This document shows, one piece after another, positions 50,794 to 58,010 of a stretch of 64,000 nt of DNA; the stretch's first letter is position 1, and every line of letters begins with the position of its first letter. Below the pieces are notes generated by a model. The model was not told the origin of the DNA and searched no databases. It saw only the letters and a list, made by a program, of their open reading frames with translations. A program made the translations under genes and the position numbers. Source of the DNA: an uncultured Sutterella sp. (GTDB taxonomy: Bacteria; Pseudomonadota; Gammaproteobacteria; Burkholderiales; Burkholderiaceae_F); assembly GCA_900543805.1 (NCBI GenBank), contig UQTE01000006.1:1-64000 (forward strand), written 5' to 3'.

Positions 50794-51771
50794 TCAGTCG
50801 ATTTCGATCAGTTCGTAGTTCGCGGCGCCCATGCCGAGCTCGCGCATATAGGTGAGCTGATGGAGGCCGTGGCGCGATTCCATGCGTTCGACGAGATCGT
50901 GGTTGTGCGTCTGCGAATAGACGAGGTCGACCGACGCCTGATCGACGGCGAGAATGTCGGTCGAGGCGACGATGCCGATGTCGGGAATCGTCGGTTCCGC
51001 GGCGGCGAGGCCCGCACAGTCGCAGTCCACCGACATGCGGCGCATCACGTTGATGAAGCAGATGCGCTTGCCGAAGTGGTCGCACGTGGCCTTGGCGGAT
51101 TCCGACATGGTTTCCATTAGGAGTTCCTTGCCGGGCCACTGATCCCAGGGCTTCGAAACATCGTCGATCGCGTGGACCTGCTGCTTGCCGATCTTCCCGT
51201 CGGCGCAGCCGATGGCGATGTTCTTCATGGAACCGCCGAAGCCGCCCATCGCATGCCCCTTGAAGTGCGTCAAAACGACCATGGAGTCGTAGTTGCGGAT
51301 GTTCTTGCCCATCGACACGGCCTTGAAATGCTTGCCGCCCTTCACGGGAAGCATCGTCGTGCCTTCGGCGTCCATGATGTCGACCGGACAGAAGGTCCAG
51401 CCGTTCACCTTGAGCGTTTCAAGGTGCTTCTCCGTCGTGTCGCGGTCGCCCACGTAGAGCGTGTTCGTTTCGACGATCGTACTGTCGGGAATGTCCTTCT
51501 GGAAAGCTTCGACCATGTCGCGCGGCAGAATGTTCGGGCCGTGACGTTCGCCCGTGTGGAGCTTGATGGCGACCTTCCCGATGATTTCGCCGTTCACGAG
51601 CGCATAGAGCTTCTTCAGATGTTCGGCGTCGATCTTGCGCGTGAAGTAGACCTTCGCCTTTTCGCCGCAGAAGTCGGGACCGACGCGGCGGCAGCCCACG
51701 ACCGGGGCCTGCGGAAATTCACCGTCGGCAGGCTTGGCGGCGCATTTGTCTTCGTGGCAGCAGCAGGACAT
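50794..51771 (-). CDS. DUF362-domain protein with a Cys/His-rich N-terminus
   Basis: A 325-residue cytoplasmic protein of the DUF362 family, found mostly in anaerobes and of unknown function. Conserved blocks are VAIKLHTGE, THFKGHAMGGFGGSMKNIAIG and DILAVDQASVDLV. It opens with MSCCCHEDKC and also has CDCAG; the clustered Cys and His could bind a metal or iron-sulfur cluster, although a full ferredoxin domain is absent. ATG 51771 has AAGGAG upstream; the open frame continues for 300 residues further upstream without coding character. Confidence 0.87.
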   Translation of the reverse strand: MSCCCHEDKCAAKPADGEFPQAPVVGCRRVGPDFCGEKAKVYFTRKIDAEHLKKLYALVNGEIIGKVAIKLHTGERHGPNILPRDMVEAFQKDIPDSTIVETNTLYVGDRDTTEKHLETLKVNGWTFCPVDIMDAEGTTMLPVKGGKHFKAVSMGKNIRNYDSMVVLTHFKGHAMGGFGGSMKNIAIGCADGKIGKQQVHAIDDVSKPWDQWPGKELLMETMSESAKATCDHFGKRICFINVMRRMSVDCDCAGLAAAEPTIPDIGIVASTDILAVDQASVDLVYSQTHNHDLVERMESRHGLHQLTYMRELGMGAANYELIEID

Positions 51772-51926
51772 GTTCGTTTCTCCTTTCGTAGCGTTTGCGT
51801 CTCCTTCACCCGGAGGAGACGCCTTCAATTTTTCAGTATGCACCCGAAAGGGAGGCCAAACAATGCGGATTCTTTCCGAGGCTTGCCCGATTCCCTCAAA
51901 TTGACCCGCAAAAACGAAGGTTTTCC

Positions 51927-52631
51927 TCAAGCCTTCGATTCGATTTTCTCGGCGTCGGCCGAATCGGTTTCGTCCTTCTTCCCGTCGGCCTTGGCGCCCC
52001 ATTTCGCCCGAAGCGCCGCGATCCCCTTGATGAGAAAGCCCACCAAAAAGGCCGAGACGACCGTTCCCTCGCGCACGCCCGCGACGTGTCCGAGGCAGAC
52101 GAAGCCCAGGATCACGGCGAGAAGCACGAGCGTCACGTCGTTCCAAATCTTGATCGTCCCGAAGCTTTTTCGGAGCACCACCGAAAAGGCGAGGACCATG
52201 CCTTCGCCCGGCTGCACGATCGTTTTGGAGGCGACCTGCCAGTAGATCCCGAAGGCGAGAAAGAGGTTTCCGAGAAGGCCCCAGAGAAAGCGGACCACGT
52301 ACGGGTCGTCGCCGATCCAGGCGGTCCAGCCCATGTGAAGGTCGATGAACCAACTGAAGACCGAGACGATCGGGATCTGAAAGAAGCTCGAATAGTGAAA
52401 GCGCGAGCGAAGCAGCGCCCACTGCACGAGGACGAAGAGAATGTTCACGGCGAAGGTCGCTTCGCCGAAGGTGAGGCCCGTGATTTCGCCGACCGTGAAG
52501 GGGACCGTGCTGATCGGCGTCGTGCCGAGCCCCGCGCGCGTGATGAAGACGATGCCCGCCGTCGCGACGAGCATCCCCCAGACGAGCAGAAGCCAGCGGC
52601 CCGCGAGCCCCAAGAGGGACGAGCCCCTCAT
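51927..52631 (-). CDS. YczE/YitT-like inner-membrane protein
   Basis: A 234-residue protein with about five or six membrane segments of the YczE family (ITRAGLGTTPISTVPF near the N-terminus, FGIYWQVASKTIVQPGEGM in the middle). The C-terminal 25 residues are charged. Function unknown; relatives affect transport or export. Its ATG at 52631 shares a base with the yceD stop (TGATG), with GTG just before as an alternative. In most proteobacteria rpmF follows yceD; here this gene takes that place. Confidence 0.82.
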   Translation of the reverse strand: MRGSSLLGLAGRWLLLVWGMLVATAGIVFITRAGLGTTPISTVPFTVGEITGLTFGEATFAVNILFVLVQWALLRSRFHYSSFFQIPIVSVFSWFIDLHMGWTAWIGDDPYVVRFLWGLLGNLFLAFGIYWQVASKTIVQPGEGMVLAFSVVLRKSFGTIKIWNDVTLVLLAVILGFVCLGHVAGVREGTVVSAFLVGFLIKGIAALRAKWGAKADGKKDETDSADAEKIESKA

Positions 52632-53152
52632 CACGAGGCCTTCTTGAGCGACGCGAGCGCGGCGAAGGGGTTCGGGCGCTTTTCGGCTTCCGTTTCCGGT
52701 GTCTTGTCTTCGTAGTCCGCTTCGTCATCGCAGTCTTCGTGCGCGATGTTCGGAATCGAGAGGATGAGTTCCTCTTCGAGAAGCGCCGCGATCGAGAGCT
52801 TCTTCGAGCCCACCACCACGTCGACGCCGGGTTCGTCCTCGTCGATCGGCAGGCGGTCGGCTTCGGCCTCGGACTTCACGAAGGCGAAGGTGATCTCGAT
52901 GTCGTCTTCGTAGGGCACGGGTTCGAGACAGTGAGGACAGGGCACCGCCGCCTCAACGTGAATTTTGGCGTGAAGCCCCGGAAGGTTCATCACCTTCGGC
53001 ACGCCAGTCAGTTCATAGCGCACCGTGACGGGCGCGTCCGCGAGAAACGAGCGGAAGTTGGCGAGGTCTTCGGCGGGGAGTTCGCCCGAAAGATGTTCGG
53101 CCCGACGGGCAAATTCAAATGCGTCCAAAACGTCCATGACTGGAAATTCCAT
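52631..53152 (-). CDS. yceD: YceD/DUF177-family protein (23S rRNA accumulation)
   Basis: A 173-residue acidic protein of the DUF177 family, linked to 23S rRNA accumulation and normally cotranscribed with rpmF. The Cys pair in VPCPHCLEPV and the family block SIAALLEEELILSIP are clear. Start at ATG 53152; ATG 53137 five codons later is an alternative. rpmF is absent downstream and a membrane protein is coupled instead. Confidence 0.88.
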   Translation of the reverse strand: MEFPVMDVLDAFEFARRAEHLSGELPAEDLANFRSFLADAPVTVRYELTGVPKVMNLPGLHAKIHVEAAVPCPHCLEPVPYEDDIEITFAFVKSEAEADRLPIDEDEPGVDVVVGSKKLSIAALLEEELILSIPNIAHEDCDDEADYEDKTPETEAEKRPNPFAALASLKKAS

Positions 53153-53279
53153 ACTTTTTCGGAAGGATCCTCATGATACACCGCTCCGCCCCCTTTCCCC
53201 TTTTCAGACGTTCTCTTTCCGGCAAGGAATTTTTCGCGAAGCGGCTACAATGGAGGTCGTTGCGTTTCAAACGTTTTCC

Positions 53280-54449
53280 ATGCAGACCCTCACCTACGCT
53301 CAGGCGCGTCTCGCCGCTTTTCTCTTCTTTTCCGCTTCGGGCCTTGCCTACGGTCTCTTCACCGCCCGCATTCCGTCGCTCAAGGAACAGACGGGCGCCG
53401 CGTCGGACGAGCTCGGGCTCGTCCTCTTCGCGCTCGGCGCCGCCTCCGTGGTGGGGCTTTCGGGCGCCGCACACCTCGTGCGCCGCTTCGGCGTCAAGGC
53501 CGTGAGTCTGGCGGGCTCCGTCATCTTCTTTTTTGGACTCCTCGTTGCGGGCCTCGCAAATCAGGTTGCGCTTCTCGCCGTCGCCACGGCCCTTGTGGGA
53601 CTCGGCTTCGGGCTTCTCGACGTCGCGGTGAACGTGGCGGGTATCGAGGTCGAGCGCCGCTGGAAGAAGGCGTCGATGAACGTCATTCACGCGGGCTACA
53701 ACGTGGGCGTCGTCGCGGGCTCGATTTCGGCCGCGGTCTTTACGGGCCTCGCCGTCGCGCCTCTTTGGAATTTCGTTCTCCCCTGCGCGATTCTTCTTTT
53801 GGTGCTCCTTCGCGCGCAGCACTACCTTCCCGTCCCCGAAGAACTCCAGGAGCCCTCCGCGGAAAAGTCGAAGGTCAAAAGCCGCGTGACGGGCTTCGTC
53901 GTCTTCTGCGGCGTTCTGTCGTCCGCCACTTACGTGACCGAAGGCGCTTCGGCCGAATGGGGAAGTCTCTTTCTTCATCAGGTCCAGGGTGCGCCCGAAT
54001 CCATGGCAGCGCTCTGCTACGGCGTTTTCGGCTCCTGCGCGCTCACCTGCCGCTTGATCGCCGACCGTCTGCGCGCCGCCTACGGGGACGTCAACGTCTT
54101 TCTCACCGGGGCCGTCATTGCGCTTTGCGGCATGACGATCGTTCTCTTTGCGCCCCACTGGACCGTATCGCTTGCGGGCTACGCCGTCTTCGGGACGGGA
54201 CTCGCTCCGGTCGTGCCGATTCTCTTTGCGCTCGCCGGGCGCTTCGGCGGCATGCCGCTTGAGCGCGCGACCTCGGTCGTGGCGCTCTTTGCCTACGGGG
54301 GGCTCCTCTTTTTCCCGCCCTTCTTCGGTTTTCTGGCGGAGCACTGGGGGCTTTTGCGCTCGCTCTCCGTCACGCTCCTTCTTCTCACCGGTCTTCTTGC
54401 GGGCGGCATCGTGCTGAAGCGCGGCGACAAGCGCCGCCGCGGGGCCTGA
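53280..54449 (+). CDS. MFS transporter, YbjJ-like
   Basis: A 12-segment inner-membrane transporter of 389 residues. The opening ASGLAYGLFTARIPSLKEQTG and the motif RRFGVKAVSL are like the YbjJ group of sugar/unknown transporters. The coding start at ATG 53280 begins the hydrophobic protein; the open frame upstream reads antisense to yceD and is not coding. Substrate unknown. It lies between yceD and maf, which are neighbours in many proteobacteria. Confidence 0.88.
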   Translation: MQTLTYAQARLAAFLFFSASGLAYGLFTARIPSLKEQTGAASDELGLVLFALGAASVVGLSGAAHLVRRFGVKAVSLAGSVIFFFGLLVAGLANQVALLAVATALVGLGFGLLDVAVNVAGIEVERRWKKASMNVIHAGYNVGVVAGSISAAVFTGLAVAPLWNFVLPCAILLLVLLRAQHYLPVPEELQEPSAEKSKVKSRVTGFVVFCGVLSSATYVTEGASAEWGSLFLHQVQGAPESMAALCYGVFGSCALTCRLIADRLRAAYGDVNVFLTGAVIALCGMTIVLFAPHWTVSLAGYAVFGTGLAPVVPILFALAGRFGGMPLERATSVVALFAYGGLLFFPPFFGFLAEHWGLLRSLSVTLLLLTGLLAGGIVLKRGDKRRRGA

Positions 54450-54461
54450 GCGGCGTCCTTT

Positions 54462-54485
54462 CGGCGGGCGTCGTCCCGCCCGCCG
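54462..54485. other. GC-rich hairpin after the MFS gene
   Basis: A 9-bp perfect stem CGGCGGGCG / CGCCCGCCG with a 6-base loop and no T-tract; perhaps a Rho-assisted end or transcript stabiliser. Confidence 0.45.
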
Positions 54486-54547
54486 AGGCGCCCCGAAGCC
54501 CCATTCGGTAGAATGACCGCACCTTTCCCCTTTTTGAGATTTTCATC

Positions 54548-55135
54548 ATGCCCACCCTCATTCTCGCCTCGAGCTCGCGCTACCGCCGCGAACTTCTTGA
54601 CCGTCTCGGCCTTCCCTACGAGGCCGTGAGTCCCGACATCGACGAGTCGCCGCTCCCCGGCGAAACGCCCCGTCAGACGGCCTTCCGCCTTGCCGAAGAG
54701 AAGGCCCGCGCCGTGCAGGCGATGTACCCGGGGTCGATCGTGATCGGCTCCGACCAGGTCGCCGACCTCAAGGGCGAAAAGCTCGGCAAGCCCCATACGC
54801 GTGAACGCTCGATCGCGCAGCTCGAAGCCATGCAGGGCGAGACCGTCACCTTCTACACGGCGCTTTGCGTCCTCGCCGCCGACGGCGCGGCCCAGAAGGA
54901 AGAGTCGCTCACCGTCGTGAAGATGCGTTCTCTTTCGCGCGAGACGATCGAAGCCTACGTCGACCGCGAACAGCCCTTTGACTGCGCGGGTTCGGCCAAG
55001 ATCGAAAAGCTCGGGATCGCGCTCATGGAAAGCGTCACCTCGGACGACCCGACGTCGCTCATCGGCCTTCCCCTCATGAAGGTGACGACGATGCTCGGCC
55101 GCGCCGGTCTTCCGGTTCTCCCCGGACTTCAATAA
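54548..55135 (+). CDS. maf: Maf/YceF-family nucleoside triphosphate pyrophosphatase
   Basis: A 195-residue cytoplasmic enzyme that hydrolyses modified or canonical NTPs to NMP and pyrophosphate. The N-terminal LASSSRYRRELLDRLG, the catalytic GSDQVADL and PFDCAGSAKIE region match the family; the last resembles the YceF type (m7GTP). It is followed 10 bp later by a methyltransferase gene, probably an operon with the next gene too. Confidence 0.93.
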   Translation: MPTLILASSSRYRRELLDRLGLPYEAVSPDIDESPLPGETPRQTAFRLAEEKARAVQAMYPGSIVIGSDQVADLKGEKLGKPHTRERSIAQLEAMQGETVTFYTALCVLAADGAAQKEESLTVVKMRSLSRETIEAYVDREQPFDCAGSAKIEKLGIALMESVTSDDPTSLIGLPLMKVTTMLGRAGLPVLPGLQ

Positions 55136-55145
55136 GAGAACGCCC

Positions 55146-56015
55146 ATGTCGGGAACGCTTTACCTTCTCCCCACGGTGATCAGTGAGGAAACGCTCACTT
55201 CGGTGATTCCAACCGAGGTGCGCGAAAAGGCCCGTCAAATCGACCACTTTCTCGTCGAAGCCGCCAAGACGGCGCGCCACTACCTCAAGGATCTCGAACA
55301 TCCGAAGCCCATTGCGTCGCTCTCCATCGTCGAGATCGGGCACGAGCCCGATCCCGCGAAGATCGACGCGTGGCTCGAGCCCCTTCGCGAGGGCTTTGAC
55401 ATGGCGATCGTGAGCGAATCGGGCTGTCCCGGCGTCGCCGACCCGGGCGCCCAGATCGTTGCGCGCGTGCAGGCCGAAGGGGGCCGCGTCGTGCCGCTCG
55501 TCGGTCCCTCGTCGCTCCTTTTGACGCTCATGGCAAGCGGCCTCGACGGCCAGCACTTCCGTTTCACGGGCTACCTTCCCATCGCCGACGCGGAGCGCCG
55601 CGAAGCGCTTCTTACGCTAGAGCGCGAATCCGCCCGGGGCGAAACGATCCTCTTCATTGAAACGCCCTACCGCAACCGCACGATGTTGGAGAGCCTTCTC
55701 GAGACACTCCGTCCCGACACGCGGCTCTGCGTTGCGCAGGACGTGACGGGAAAAAACGAATCGATCCGAACGAAGACGATCGAGGCGTGGCGGCGCGCGA
55801 CGGAGGAAGAACGCGAACTCCTCAAGGTCCCGACCGTCTTTGCCTTCCTCGCGGCCCCGCAAAAGGCCGCGGCAAAGGGAAAATCCGCATCCCGCCCTTC
55901 TGCACGGCAGCCCCGCGGTGAGAAAATGGGAGAAGACTCCCGCGCCCGCACGGGCGGACACAGAGAAGGACGCTCCGCCCGGAGCGGCGCCTTCCGTAAA
56001 AACAGGACGTGTTAA
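55146..56015 (+). CDS. Tetrapyrrole-methylase-fold SAM methyltransferase (RsmI paralogue)
   Basis: A 289-residue SAM-dependent enzyme related to RsmI, which 2'-O-methylates C1402 of 16S rRNA. Visible segments: GTLYLLPTVISEE at the start, VSESGCPGVADPG and GPSSLLLTLMASG, and ETPYRNR. The N-terminal part departs from true RsmI (no IGNLEDIT or EDTRHT), so it is the paralogue often encoded beside maf in betaproteobacteria, target unknown. The last 45 residues are basic and low-complexity, perhaps for RNA binding. Confidence 0.88.
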   Translation: MSGTLYLLPTVISEETLTSVIPTEVREKARQIDHFLVEAAKTARHYLKDLEHPKPIASLSIVEIGHEPDPAKIDAWLEPLREGFDMAIVSESGCPGVADPGAQIVARVQAEGGRVVPLVGPSSLLLTLMASGLDGQHFRFTGYLPIADAERREALLTLERESARGETILFIETPYRNRTMLESLLETLRPDTRLCVAQDVTGKNESIRTKTIEAWRRATEEERELLKVPTVFAFLAAPQKAAAKGKSASRPSARQPRGEKMGEDSRARTGGHREGRSARSGAFRKNRTC

Positions 56016-56930
56016 ATGGATCGGATTCTCACGGGCATGTGGCAGGCCATCAAGGAACAGATGGTGGAGGATTTCTCCATCTTCGGACTTTTTGCGCTCG
56101 TCATCCTCGTCTTGTGCATCATCCTCGTTCTCCTTCTGCGGCGCCGTACGACGCCGCAGGTGGGCCTCTCGAAGATCCGCAGCGCCGACACGCTCCTGCC
56201 GCTCGATCTCGAACCGCACATCCGTTCGGAAGCTTCGACCGAACCGAAACGTGAAGAAGCGAAGCCCCTGCCGCAGGCCGCCTCGCCGCTCGTCGAACCG
56301 CTCGACGTCGAAGGCGTCCGCTTTCTCGGGACGCTTCCCTTCGTTTCTTCCGGCCTCTTTCGCCGCGAGAGCGCGTCCTGCGCCGGCATGACCGTGCACG
56401 CCGTCTTTTTCGATCCCGAAGAACTCCCCGAAGCGGACGACACCGCTCGTCGCCTCATTCCCTTCCTTCCCGAGAAGGCCTCCGAAGTGCTCGTTCGCGA
56501 GGCGGACCGTCGAAACTTCCGCACGGGCGTCCTGGTCGCGCAGCCCGACGCCGTCCTGATGCTCGAAAAGGGGCTCGTCAGCGTGGAATTCAAGAGCAAG
56601 GGCGGGCGCTTCGACGACGTCACCGCCTGGCGCGAAAAACTCCGCCCGGCCGACCTCTATCAGACGCTTCTCGCCGCCATGGCGGTTTCGCTTGAAGAGG
56701 CGCGTCCCGTCGCGCCGATTCTGCGCACGATGAACGCCGTCTACTTCCTGCATCCTTCGCAGGAACTCGTCAAGGAACTTTCGGTGATCGTTCCGAGAGC
56801 GGCGCAGTTCTTGGAGAGCGACACCGTGGGCGCCAAGGACGCGGCCGATCTCGCGACCGTGCTTCTTCGCAAGCGCTACGGCCAGACCAACCGCGAGGGC
56901 GAAATCGCCCACCGCGACATGCTTCGCTGA
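56016..56930 (+). CDS. Membrane-anchored protein with a PD-(D/E)XK-like segment
   Basis: A 304-residue protein with a single membrane segment (about 22-41, SIFGLFALVILVLCIILVLLL) followed by an Arg-rich stop-transfer, then a cytosolic domain. In that domain PDAVLMLEKG, VSVEFKSKGG and DLYQTLLAAMAV are arranged as in PD-(D/E)XK nucleases (Asp, then Glu-x-Lys, then a Q-containing helix as in RecB/Cas4). I do not recognise the family itself. Its ATG directly abuts the stop of the methyltransferase gene. If active it would be a membrane-tethered nuclease; it may equally be a structural relative. Confidence 0.72.
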   Translation: MDRILTGMWQAIKEQMVEDFSIFGLFALVILVLCIILVLLLRRRTTPQVGLSKIRSADTLLPLDLEPHIRSEASTEPKREEAKPLPQAASPLVEPLDVEGVRFLGTLPFVSSGLFRRESASCAGMTVHAVFFDPEELPEADDTARRLIPFLPEKASEVLVREADRRNFRTGVLVAQPDAVLMLEKGLVSVEFKSKGGRFDDVTAWREKLRPADLYQTLLAAMAVSLEEARPVAPILRTMNAVYFLHPSQELVKELSVIVPRAAQFLESDTVGAKDAADLATVLLRKRYGQTNREGEIAHRDMLR

Positions 56931-56951
56931 GTGCCGAAATTCCCCGTTGAA

Positions 56952-56984
56952 AGGGACCGTTCCAAGACGGTCCCTCTCTTTTTT
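56952..56984 (+). terminator. Terminator after the nuclease-like gene
   Basis: A 9-bp perfect stem AGGGACCGT / ACGGTCCCT followed by CTCTTTTTT. Confidence 0.88.
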
Positions 56985-56992
56985 CGAAAATC

Positions 56993-57040
56993 GTTCGACA
57001 TCAAACAAATTTCGTGCTAGGATTTCGTTCGACGTCGAAC
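56993..57040 (+). promoter_or_regulatory. Two MarR-type operators before the marR-cupin genes
   Basis: GTTCGACATCAAAC (56993-57006) and the perfect palindrome GTTCGACGTCGAAC (57027-57040) share 12 of 14 bases and are spaced 34 bp apart, start to start. The first overlaps a TTCGAC -35-like hexamer, the second lies past a TAGGAT -10-like hexamer (57018-57023). They probably bind the adjacent MarR protein. Confidence 0.65.
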
Positions 57041-57058
57041 AATCTTGTAAGGTTTGCC

Positions 57059-57556
57059 ATGGCCAACCGCAAACAAACCACCGTTCCTTTTCTCGCAGGT
57101 CTCTTTCGAACCCGAAGCAACGAGTTTTTCATCGCGGAACTTCAACGCCGCGGCATTGAGGATCTCGTCCCCGCGCACGGGGACCTCTTCACGCACCTTT
57201 TCGGAGGCGGTTCCCTCACGGTGACGGAACTCGCGGAACGCACGGGCCGCACCAAGTCGACCGTCTCCGTTCTCGCGGGAAAGCTCGAGAAGGCGGGCTA
57301 CCTCCTTCGCGAACCCGATCCCCGGGACGCCCGGGTGCTACGGCTGAGGCTCACTGAAAAGGGCGAAGCGCTCGACAAGGTCTTCGCGGAAATTTCCGAA
57401 GAACTCCACCGTCGAATGCTTGCCGCCCTTGGTCCCGACAATCTGACTCTGCTCGAACGACTGCTCGAAAAGAGCACCCTTATTTTCACCTCGGAATTCG
57501 AAGCGGTCCGCCGCAATGAGGATTCCTCAACTATCCAAGGAAAAAACCATGTCTGA
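57059..57556 (+). CDS. MarR-family transcriptional regulator
   Basis: A 165-residue dimeric winged-helix repressor. The recognition region is LTVTELAERTGRTKSTVSVLAGKLEKAGYL followed by the wing REPDPRDARVLRLRLTEKG. Start ATG 57059 has TAAGG upstream. Two palindromic operators precede it, indicating autorepression. It overlaps the cupin gene by 8 bp, so the cupin protein is the likely target or effector partner. The ligand (a phenolic, oxidant or similar) is unknown. Confidence 0.92.
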   Translation: MANRKQTTVPFLAGLFRTRSNEFFIAELQRRGIEDLVPAHGDLFTHLFGGGSLTVTELAERTGRTKSTVSVLAGKLEKAGYLLREPDPRDARVLRLRLTEKGEALDKVFAEISEELHRRMLAALGPDNLTLLERLLEKSTLIFTSEFEAVRRNEDSSTIQGKNHV

Positions 57557-57929
57557 AAACTTCCAGAAGATTTCGCTTGAAGAAGCGCCCCGTACGGAAC
57601 TCCACGACAAGCTCGGCCTCACGGGTTGCGAAGTGTCCGTGAACCGCCTGCCCGCCGGCGCCGCCGTGCCGTTCGTGCATGCGCACAAGCAGAACGAAGA
57701 GCTCTACGGCGTTCTCGAAGGCCGCGGCGAACTCTGGATCGACGGCGAAGTCGTGGAAGTGAAGGCCGGCGACTGGTTCCGCATCTCGCCCGCGGGCAAG
57801 CGCGCCCTGCGCGCCGCCGCCGACGAAGGCATCGCTTTCGTCTGCATTCAGACGAAGGCCGGCAGCCTTGAAGGCTACACGATGACGGACGGCGTGATCT
57901 GTGAAGAAAAGGCGCCCTGGCACGCCTAA
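57549..57929 (+). CDS. Single-domain cupin protein
   Basis: A small beta-barrel protein of 126 residues. Cupin motif 1 is HAHKQNEELYGVLEGRGELWIDG with two His and a Glu as metal ligands; motif 2 (AGDWFRISPAGKRAL) lacks the usual His. It could be a metal-dependent isomerase, dioxygenase-like enzyme or small-molecule binder. ATG 57549 has AAGGA upstream and the gene overlaps the marR gene, forming an autoregulated pair. Confidence 0.9.
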   Translation: MSENFQKISLEEAPRTELHDKLGLTGCEVSVNRLPAGAAVPFVHAHKQNEELYGVLEGRGELWIDGEVVEVKAGDWFRISPAGKRALRAAADEGIAFVCIQTKAGSLEGYTMTDGVICEEKAPWHA

Positions 57930-57938
57930 AGTGAGAGA

Positions 57939-58010
57939 ACGCCGCTTTCGAGCGGCGTCCCAACGCATCCCCTGAATGCGGTGACGAATTCTTTCGTCAC
58001 CGCGTTTCTT
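57939..58010 (+). terminator. Two hairpins after the cupin gene
   Basis: ACGCCGCT-TTCG-AGCGGCGT (57939-57958), then GCGGTGACGA / TCGTCACCGC (57978-58003) followed by GTTTCTTA. The second is the likelier terminator. Confidence 0.7.

Noticed and set aside
47159..51139. A 1326-codon open frame on the minus strand opposite mfd
   Set aside because: It is antisense to a clear mfd gene, has low-complexity charged sequence and no domain; GC-rich genes leave long open frames on the opposite strand.
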